This document shows positions 13,971 through 19,135 of a stretch of 19,962 nt of DNA, piece after piece. The DNA is taken from NCBI GenBank assembly GCA_025362615.1, contig JANYFQ010000049.1, positions 1 to 19,962 on the forward strand. Direction: 5' to 3'. Below the pieces are notes generated by a model. It was not told the DNA's origin. It worked only from the letters and a program-made list of their open reading frames with translations, and did no database searches. Both the position numbers and the translations under genes were made by a program. This stretch comes from Hymenobacter sp. (GTDB taxonomy: Bacteria; Bacteroidota; Bacteroidia; Cytophagales; Hymenobacteraceae). Every line of letters begins with the position of its first letter. Within the stretch, counting starts at the first letter, position 1.

Positions 13971-15521
13971 ATGGTTTCTTTGGTTTCGGCGGCAACGGAT
14001 GCCGCAACCGCTGTCCAACGCCACGAGTTGGTGTTGCCTTCGGCTGCACTGGGCCGTGAGGTGTCGGTGAGTATTTTGCTGCCACCCGGCCACCAATTGG
14101 CCGCTGCGCCCTACCCGGTGCTTTACCTGAACGACGGGCAAGACCTCGACCGCCTGGGCCTGCCCGCCACATTTAAGGCGCTGCTGACGCAGGAATTGGT
14201 GCGGCCTTTCCTCATTGTGGCCCCGCACGCCAACGAGCAGCGCACGCAGGAGTACGGCGTGGCCGCCCAGGCCGACTACAACGGCCGGGGCAGCCGGGCA
14301 GCCGCTCACACGGCCTTCTTACTGAAGGAATTACTGCCCCTGGCACAGAAAAATTTTGGGGCCAGCGCCGACCCGGCTGCGGCCGTCGTGGCCGGGTTTT
14401 CGTTGGGCGGCCTGGCGGCGTTTGACGTTGCGTTTCATCACCCCGACTGCTTCCGGCGGGCGGGCGTTTTTTCGGGCTCTTTCTGGTGGCGCGGCCGGGC
14501 GGTGGGGGCGGGCTACACCCCCGCCGACCGCATCATGCACGCCCAGGTGCGGGCCGGTGGTTTGCACCCGCAACACCGGTTCTGGCTGCAAACCGGCACC
14601 CTCGACGAGCGCAACGACCGCAACCAGAACGGCGTGATTGACTCGCTCGCCGACTGCCTCGACTTGGTAGAAGAACTGCGGCACCAGGGCCTCGACCTGG
14701 CCGCCAATCTGCGCTACGTGCAGGTGGAAGGCGGGCACCACAACCAGGAAACCTGGGGCCGCCTACTGCCCGATTTTCTGCGCTGGGCTTTCGGTACGGC
14801 CACCGCGCCGGCCTTGCCCGCGCCACTGCCCGTCGTGCGCCTGCAACTCGACCCCGCCGACCCCGCGCTGGCCCCAACGCTGTTCGCCGATGCGCACCCG
14901 GCCCCGGCCGGCGGCCCATCGCCAACTTTGGTGCTGCCCGTTGCGCCCGCCCCTACCTCATCTGCCAACCCCGCTACCACCATGCTCCTTGCCGCTTCCC
15001 GCCCCGCCGTGGGCGACTATTTGCCCTACACCGCCACCTACATCAACCTGGTGCCCGACGGGGCCGACCCGCTCGATTTGCTGCGCCAGCAATTGACCGA
15101 AGTGCAACAAGTTTTTGGCAAACTAACCGATGCACAGGCCCTAACCGCCTATGCCCCCGGCAAGTGGACGCCGAAGCAGGTGCTGCTGCACGTCGCCGAT
15201 GCCGAGCGCATTTTTGCCTACCGCGCCCTGCGCTTCGCCCGGCACGACGGGCAGGCGCTGCCGGGTTTCGACGAAAACGAGTTTGCCGCGCACAGCGCCG
15301 CCGATGCCCGCCCGATGGCTGGTTTGCTGGCCGAATACGCCGCCGTGCGGGCCGCCACGCTCGCGTTGCTGGCCGCCCTGACCACCGAACAGCTTGCCCG
15401 GCGCGGCGCGGCCAACGGGGCCGACGTCACGGTGCGGGCCCTGGCCTACATCATGGCCGGCCACGAGCGCCACCACCTCAACGTGTTCCGCGAGCGGTAT
15501 TTGCCCGTGCTGGGGCAATAG
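13971..15521 (+). CDS. Two-domain protein: EstD-like esterase fused to a DinB-like domain
   Basis: Encodes 516 residues from the ATG at 13971. Residues 15-275 form an alpha/beta hydrolase of the enterochelin-esterase/EstD type: YPVLYLNDGQDLDR (48-61), nucleophile elbow VVAGFSLGGLAAF with Ser144, and His256/257 in VEGGHHNQETW. An EF-hand-like loop, DRNQNGVID (216-224), is present, as in many homologues. A Pro/Ala-rich linker (about 278-335) joins it to residues 338-516, a DinB_2-like four-helix domain with HVADAERIFAYRALRF and a C-terminal HERHHLNVFRERY that supplies the usual metal-binding histidines. An in-frame ATG at 14982 would give a 179-residue free DinB protein of typical length. Either this is a true fusion or two proteins from one frame. 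It is divergent from the ligase cluster and may be coregulated. No signal peptide. Confidence 0.85.
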   Translation: MVSLVSAATDAATAVQRHELVLPSAALGREVSVSILLPPGHQLAAAPYPVLYLNDGQDLDRLGLPATFKALLTQELVRPFLIVAPHANEQRTQEYGVAAQADYNGRGSRAAAHTAFLLKELLPLAQKNFGASADPAAAVVAGFSLGGLAAFDVAFHHPDCFRRAGVFSGSFWWRGRAVGAGYTPADRIMHAQVRAGGLHPQHRFWLQTGTLDERNDRNQNGVIDSLADCLDLVEELRHQGLDLAANLRYVQVEGGHHNQETWGRLLPDFLRWAFGTATAPALPAPLPVVRLQLDPADPALAPTLFADAHPAPAGGPSPTLVLPVAPAPTSSANPATTMLLAASRPAVGDYLPYTATYINLVPDGADPLDLLRQQLTEVQQVFGKLTDAQALTAYAPGKWTPKQVLLHVADAERIFAYRALRFARHDGQALPGFDENEFAAHSAADARPMAGLLAEYAAVRAATLALLAALTTEQLARRGAANGADVTVRALAYIMAGHERHHLNVFRERYLPVLGQ

Positions 15522-15632
15522 CCGCAGCGGGCCGTTTCGCTGGTTTTTTCTACCTTCGCCCCGTCGCAACCAGCCGGCCAGCCGGTTCGGGCGCGTTTCG
15601 ATTTTCTCCCTCCACCTCAACCCGCTTCCATC

Positions 15633-15749
15633 ATGGCCAAAAGCACCGACGCCCGCAAAGAAAAAAAGAAGGAACCCGCGCTCACCCCCAAAGAAAAAAA
15701 AGCCGCCAAGGATGAGAAAAAAGTCATCCGCGACCGCAAGCAGGATTAG
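15633..15749 (+). CDS. Small Lys-rich protein (38 residues)
   Basis: The ATG at 15633 opens a 38-codon frame ending at TAG 15747-15749. It starts MAKSTDARKEKKKEPALTP and ends VIRDRKQD, with 15 Lys/Arg and 8 Asp/Glu, so it is highly charged and likely disordered or a single helix. A -7-like TACCTTCG lies at 15551-15558, 75 nt upstream, and a strong plus-strand terminator lies at 15982-16034, which together argue for a real transcript. I do not recognise a family. Longer open frames across this region are in other phases and look like shadows. Small basic proteins of this kind are common in Bacteroidota and their role is mostly unknown. Confidence 0.55.
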   Translation: MAKSTDARKEKKKEPALTPKEKKAAKDEKKVIRDRKQD

Positions 15750-15758
15750 GTGTAAGTA

Positions 15759-15901
15759 ACTGCTGCTACGCGGGCAATTCGAGCGTCTTGTGTTTCAGGT
15801 TGTTGCTCGTTGCTTGTTGCTTGTTGCGTTAGTGCCTCAAAAACCGTCCAGAAACCACCAACAAGCAACAAGCAACAAGAAACAGCCCGCGTAACAGCAG
15901 T
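15759..15901. repeat. Nested inverted repeat with GTTGCTT units
   Basis: Outer arms 15759-15775 and 15885-15901 match in 16 of 17 positions (ACTGCTGCTACGCGGGC). Inner arms 15809-15826 and 15859-15876 are perfect over 18 nt and consist of tandem GTTGCTT/GTTGCTT/GTTG units. The inner loop is 32 nt. The left side carries about 30 extra nucleotides between outer and inner arms, giving an asymmetric bulge. It starts 10 nt after the stop of the 38-residue ORF. Confidence 0.8.
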
Positions 15902-15907
15902 AAGTAA

Positions 15908-15941
15908 GCTAATAGCTTTTAGCTGATGGCTAATAGCTTTT
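15908..15941. repeat. Direct repeat GCTAATAGCTTTT, two copies
   Basis: GCTAATAGCTTTT occurs at 15908-15920 and 15929-15941, separated by AGCTGATG. The sequence is also nearly palindromic around AGCTAATAGCT. It sits between the nested inverted repeat and the terminator, in a gene-free stretch (15750-16039) that otherwise holds nothing I can name. Confidence 0.7.
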
Positions 15942-15981
15942 TTGCTCACAAACAGCCCGTTGCCTTCGCAACAACCTGCGC

Positions 15982-16034
15982 AACCGCCCCCGAAACACCT
16001 TGCTTGCGCGGGGCGATTCGGGGGCGGTTTTTTT
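15982..16034 (+). terminator. Strong intrinsic terminator, plus strand
   Basis: AACCGCCCCCGAA (15982-15994) pairs perfectly with TTCGGGGGCGGTT (16017-16029) around a 22-nt loop. A run of eight T (16027-16034) begins in the last base pairs on the plus strand. There is no matching U-tract on the minus strand, so it ends plus-strand transcription, from the 38-residue ORF or the esterase-DinB gene, just before the convergent AlbA_2 gene. Confidence 0.88.
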
Positions 16035-16039
16035 GAGCG

Positions 16040-16684
16040 TCACCGGGTGTAATACGGCTCTTTTTCTTTGTCGTGGTAACGCAGGTAGTTGTGCAGCACC
16101 AGTTTGATGAGCGTCTGGTAGGCGCGGCGCTTGCCCAGGTTGGCCAGCTTCATAAACTGCGGCACCGTGATGCGGGGCACCGTTTTGAGGTGTTCGAGCA
16201 CGGCCAATTCGTGGCGGTTGAGGGGCAGCGTCTCAAAGCGCACTTCGTCGGGGGCGGGCTGCCGGGCCAGCAGTTTCTCGGCCAGGTGGCTGGTTTGCAC
16301 GCTTTCGTCGCGCACGCGCACGTAGCTGCGCCAGTCGCCGGGCGCAACGTGGGCGCGGTGGGGTTTGGTGGCGCTTTCGGGCACGGTAACGAGCAGGACA
16401 ATACGACCCGCTTCGTCCTCTAATTCGTTGAAAGCTAGTTGAGCCAGTGGCGGGTCGGCGTAGTGTTGGGCCGCATCGCGGAGCAGGAATAATTCTTCTT
16501 CCGCATCGCGCACCCCCACCATGCGGCCATCGTCGGCCACGCCCACCAGCACGTGCCCGCCGCGCGTGTTGGCCAGCGAAACCAAGGTGCGCGAAATGCG
16601 GTGCGGGTGAGTCGTTTTCTTTTTGAATTCGAGCGTTTCACTCTCGCCCTGGGCAATAAGTTCGCGGAGTTGGGGGAAGGTCAT
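16040..16684 (-). CDS. AlbA_2 (Schlafen-type) domain protein with C-terminal winged helix
   Basis: Encodes 214 residues from the ATG at 16684. The N-terminal two thirds carry the AlbA_2 signature: GESETLEFKKK (12-22) followed by ISRTLVSLANTRGGHVLVGV (29-48) and ADDGRMVGV, a domain found in Schlafen proteins and in bacterial putative DNA-binding or nucleotide-binding regulators. The closing YVRVRDESVQTS block is also family-typical. The last 60 residues (LNRHELAVLEHLKTVPRITV onward) look like a winged helix-turn-helix with LGKRRAYQTLIKLVL as recognition helix. It is probably a cytoplasmic regulator; the target is unknown. A terminator lies upstream and separates it from the DUF3127 gene, so it should have its own promoter. 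A hairpin-forming segment lies in its leader. Confidence 0.85.
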   Translation of the reverse strand: MTFPQLRELIAQGESETLEFKKKTTHPHRISRTLVSLANTRGGHVLVGVADDGRMVGVRDAEEELFLLRDAAQHYADPPLAQLAFNELEDEAGRIVLLVTVPESATKPHRAHVAPGDWRSYVRVRDESVQTSHLAEKLLARQPAPDEVRFETLPLNRHELAVLEHLKTVPRITVPQFMKLANLGKRRAYQTLIKLVLHNYLRYHDKEKEPYYTR

Positions 16685-16705
16685 GGATTTTTTTGAGGGG
16701 AGTGG

Positions 16706-16750
16706 TCAGTGGCCGGACGAAGCCCTTCGGGCGAATCGCCCGACCACTGA
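16706..16750. repeat. Inverted repeat in the leader of the AlbA_2 gene
   Basis: TCAGTGGCCG (16706-16715) faces CGACCACTGA (16741-16750), with 9 of 10 positions paired. Inside are smaller hairpins, GCCCTTCGGGC and CGGGCGAATCGCCCG. It begins 22 nt upstream of the ATG, so on the minus strand it would fold in the 5' leader, or serve as a palindromic operator for the regulator itself. Confidence 0.55.
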
Positions 16751-16763
16751 GCCATCGACCAAC

Positions 16764-16802
16764 AAAAAAGTGTCGCTCCCAGACAGGAAGCGACACTTTT
16801 TT
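16764..16802. terminator. Bidirectional intrinsic terminator after the DUF3127 gene
   Basis: AAAAAAGTGTCGCT (16764-16777) pairs with AGCGACACTTTTTT (16789-16802) around an 11-nt loop. The 8-bp GC-containing stem is flanked by A and T runs on both sides, so it can work on both strands. It lies 18 nt beyond the stop of the DUF3127 gene. Confidence 0.92.
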
Positions 16803-16820
16803 TAACTCAACCCAAAAAAA

Positions 16821-17243
16821 CTAAAACGGCAAATCGTTGTCGTCGTCGCTGGCAATGGGGGCGGGCTTGGCTTGCAGGCCGGGGTTTTGGTTTTGCACCG
16901 GGCGGGGGGCCGCTTGCTGCTGCTGACCGCCGCCGTAGTTGCCGCCGCCTTGCGGGGCACCGCCACCGGCCGGCTCGATGCGCCAGGCTTCGAGATTGGT
17001 GAAATACAGCATTTTGCCTTCTTTGCTGTAGCCGCGGCCACGCAGGTTGAAGGCTACTTTCACTTCCGAGCCCACCGGAAAGGGGTCCACGAGCGAATTT
17101 TTGTCGTTTACCGTCTGAAATTTGATTTGTTCGGGGTATTGGCCGTCCTGAACTTCCAGCACAAACTCGCGTTTGCGGAATTTTTCACTGATGACTTGTT
17201 CGTCGAAAACTTCGATGATGCGGCCGGTTGCGTCGTACGACAT
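16821..17243 (-). CDS. DUF3127 OB-fold-like protein with SSB-type acidic C-terminal tip
   Basis: Encodes 140 residues from the ATG at 17243 (MSYDATGRIIEVFDEQVISE). Residues 1-90 match DUF3127 of Bacteroidota: a small beta barrel with TGRIIEVFDEQ, KREFVLEVQDGQYPEQIKFQ, and VGSEVKVAFNLRGRGY followed by a block with YFTNLEAWRI. This layout is like single-stranded DNA-binding proteins. The next 40 residues are a Gly/Gln/Pro-rich disordered linker, and the protein ends in DDDNDLPF, the acidic Asp-rich plus Pro-Phe tip that SSB proteins use to recruit partner enzymes. A nucleic-acid-binding role is therefore likely, though the family is not biochemically defined to my knowledge. It has its own promoter-like box and a terminator, so it is monocistronic. 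Confidence 0.9.
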   Translation of the reverse strand: MSYDATGRIIEVFDEQVISEKFRKREFVLEVQDGQYPEQIKFQTVNDKNSLVDPFPVGSEVKVAFNLRGRGYSKEGKMLYFTNLEAWRIEPAGGGAPQGGGNYGGGQQQQAAPRPVQNQNPGLQAKPAPIASDDDNDLPF

Positions 17244-17277
17244 ACGGTAAGGTGTTTGAAGGGTGAAACTCTAGCCC

Positions 17278-17285
17278 CAAACCTA
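17278..17285 (-). promoter_or_regulatory. Candidate -7 box for the DUF3127 gene
   Basis: On the minus strand this reads TAGGTTTG, an exact TAnnTTTG match, 34 nt upstream of the ATG. It overlaps a small perfect hairpin, CTACGA (17283-17288) with TCGTAG (17296-17301), which could be a regulator site. No clear -33 box is visible. The rest of the 137-nt spacer (17244-17380) shows nothing else. Confidence 0.45.
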
Positions 17286-17380
17286 CGAAACAAAATCGTA
17301 GTTCGCCCGAAAAACGATTTTCGAAGGACCAGTAGCCGGCCGTTTTCGGGGTGGTTCCGGGGTGGCGTGCCGCCGACGGG

Positions 17381-17794
17381 CTAACGCACAAACACCGGTG
17401 AGTGCAGCAACTGCACGAGGCGCTGGTCGTTTTTCAGGCGCTCGAAGGCTGCAATTTGCTGGGCCGAAAGCACGGGGCGCAGGGCTTGGTCGAGGTAGGG
17501 CAGGGGTGGGGCAACCTCTTCGCCGGGCACAGGCGTCAAACCTTGCGGGGGCTGCCCGCCGGTGGCGGTTTGCAACTGGGCCAGCACCAGGTACAATTTT
17601 AATTCCTGGTTGGCGTACTGGTGCAAGGCCAGCAGCTGCCGGGGATGGAGGCGCAGCGCCTCGTTAAGAAACCTGGTCAGCTCGGTGAGGCGCTCGCGGG
17701 CTTGTTCGGGGCTGAGGGTGGGGTAGGGTGTGCCCGCAAGCAATGGCCGAACCAGCGCGAGGCTGAAGAGAAGAATGAAACCAATTAATTTCAT
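17381..17794 (-). CDS. Small secreted protein of unknown family
   Basis: Encodes 137 residues from the ATG at 17794. A start six codons upstream is possible but overlaps the promoter-like box. The signal peptide is clear: MKLIGFILLFSLALVRPLLA. The mature protein is helical, with heptad-like LTELTRFLNEALRLHPRQLL, then YANQELKLYLVLAQLQ, a Gly/Pro-rich loop (about 85-100) and a C-terminal helix ending LVQLLHSPVFVR. No catalytic motif or lipobox Cys is visible. It is probably periplasmic. I do not recognise a domain. It is divergent from the asparaginase gene and is not obviously linked to it in function. Confidence 0.7.
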   Translation of the reverse strand: MKLIGFILLFSLALVRPLLAGTPYPTLSPEQARERLTELTRFLNEALRLHPRQLLALHQYANQELKLYLVLAQLQTATGGQPPQGLTPVPGEEVAPPLPYLDQALRPVLSAQQIAAFERLKNDQRLVQLLHSPVFVR

Positions 17795-17799
17795 GGCCG

Positions 17800-17807
17800 C
17801 AAAGATA
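17800..17807 (-). promoter_or_regulatory. Candidate -7 box next to the start codon
   Basis: On the minus strand this reads TATCTTTG, an exact TAnnTTTG match, only 5 nt before the ATG at 17794. If used, transcription would begin about at the start codon, giving a leaderless mRNA. Confidence 0.45.
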
Positions 17808-17989
17808 TGCATCCCTGGTTGATTTTCGGGTTTTTTTCCATCAATTTGTTAATGATAGGCGGATTGGGTAGCGAATATGCTGGTTTTTGGGCTGACCTTT
17901 GCGCCCGAAATAGGGGCTTAAAAGCCGGCTCGGCGGCAATACGCCTCTCTTTAACGGCTGACAAAGCCAGTGTTATCTTTTTGTTAAAC

Positions 17990-18934
17990 ATGAAATTTTC
18001 TTTGGCCATCCACGGCGGGGCCGGCACCATCGCCCGGACTTCGCTTACTCCCGAAGCCGAACAACAGTACCGGTCGGCGTTGCACACGGCCCTGCAAGCG
18101 GGCGCGGCCGTGCTGGCCAGCGGCGGCCCAGCCCTTGATGCCGTGGAGACGGCCGTTCGCAGCCTCGAAGATTGCCCGTTGTTTAACGCCGGGCGCGGGG
18201 CCGTTTTCACCCACGAGGGCCACCACGAGATGGACGCCGCGCTCATGGACGGGGCCAGCGGCCGGGCCGGGGCCGTGGCCGGGGTGCGCGAGGTGCAAAA
18301 CCCCATCCGCGCCGCCCGCCTCGTGATGGAGGCCACCGAGCACGTACTACTGGCTTATCCGGGGGCTGACGAGCTGGCCCGCGAGCACGGCCTGCCGCTG
18401 CAACCGCCCGCGTATTTTTTTACCGAGTTTCGGCACCGGCAGTTGCAGGAGGCCATCGCCGCCGGCCGGATGCAGCTCGACCACGCCGCCACGCCCGCGG
18501 CGGCAGTGGCCCCCGACCCCAACTGGAAAAAAGGCACCGTCGGGGCCGTGGCCCGCGACCAGCACGGGCACCTGGCCGCCGCCACCAGCACCGGCGGCAT
18601 GACCAACAAACGCTACGCCCGCATCGGCGACACCCCCCTGATTGGGGCCGGCACCTGGGCCGATGCCCGCTGCGCCATCAGCTGCACCGGGCACGGCGAG
18701 TATTTCATGCGGGCGGTAGCTGCCCACGACATTGCCTGCCTGATAGAATACCGGGGCCTGACGCTGGCCGAAGCCTGCCGCGTCGTCGTCCACGACAAGC
18801 TGGCCCCGGCCGGCGGCGAAGGCGGCCTCATTGCCGTGGATGCGGCGGGTAACCTCGCCCTGCCCTTCAACTCCGAAGGAATGTACCGGGCGTGGCGGGA
18901 TGCGGATGGAGCGAGCGAAGTGGCGATTTACTGA
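17990..18934 (+). CDS. iaaA: Isoaspartyl peptidase / L-asparaginase (plant type, Ntn hydrolase)
   Basis: Encodes 314 residues from the ATG at 17990 (MKFSLAIHGGAGTIAR). The open frame extends 61 codons upstream, but that part overlaps the divergent promoter region and lacks homology-like sequence. Family marks: LAIHGGAGT at the N-terminus, NAGRGAVFTHEGHHEMDAAL (66-85), and KGTVGAVARD with Thr183 as the autoprocessing nucleophile; processing before Thr183 would give alpha (182) and beta (132) chains. STGGMTNKRYARIGDTPLIG and the CTGHGEYFMR block of the beta chain are also intact. It hydrolyses beta-aspartyl dipeptides and asparagine. It converges on a cyanophycinase, whose product beta-Asp-Arg is a natural substrate for this enzyme class, so the pair may be a degradation module. 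No signal peptide: cytoplasmic. Confidence 0.95.
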   Translation: MKFSLAIHGGAGTIARTSLTPEAEQQYRSALHTALQAGAAVLASGGPALDAVETAVRSLEDCPLFNAGRGAVFTHEGHHEMDAALMDGASGRAGAVAGVREVQNPIRAARLVMEATEHVLLAYPGADELAREHGLPLQPPAYFFTEFRHRQLQEAIAAGRMQLDHAATPAAAVAPDPNWKKGTVGAVARDQHGHLAAATSTGGMTNKRYARIGDTPLIGAGTWADARCAISCTGHGEYFMRAVAAHDIACLIEYRGLTLAEACRVVVHDKLAPAGGEGGLIAVDAAGNLALPFNSEGMYRAWRDADGASEVAIY

Positions 18935-18957
18935 GGCGGTTGCGCGGAGGCAGGCGA

Positions 18958-19113
18958 TTTTGGCGCGGGCCTCCTGGCCCGTGCCGGTTACTAACGGGCC
19001 TCTGGCCCACACCCCAGGCCGAAACCGCAAAGCCGTTCAAGTAAAAACCGTTCAACGATTGGGGCCAGAGGCCCCCAAAGTAGCCGGCACGGGCCAGGAG
19101 GCCCGCGCCAAAA
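18958..19113. repeat. Near-perfect GC-rich inverted repeat, 51/52-nt arms
   Basis: Arms 18958-19008 and 19062-19113 are reverse complements; the outer 30 nt (TTTTGGCGCGGGCCTCCTGG onward) match perfectly and the inner part has a few differences and one length change. The loop is 53 nt and holds two CCGTTCAA words (19033-19040 and 19049-19056). Within the arm, GGGCCTCCTGGCCCG and GGGCCTCTGGCCC are two related palindromic units. It lies between the convergent asparaginase and cyanophycinase genes and would form a very stable hairpin in either transcript. Confidence 0.93.
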
Positions 19114-19135
19114 CGCCACTGCGTCACAGGGTTCT

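Noticed and set aside
17807..17989. N-terminal extension of the isoaspartyl peptidase
   Set aside because: The 61 extra codons cover the divergent promoter region and do not resemble the family, which starts at the strand before HGGAGT.
18958..19113. Terminal inverted repeats of an insertion sequence
   Set aside because: Only 53 nt lie between the arms, too short for a transposase, and no target-site duplication is evident; a non-autonomous element remains possible.
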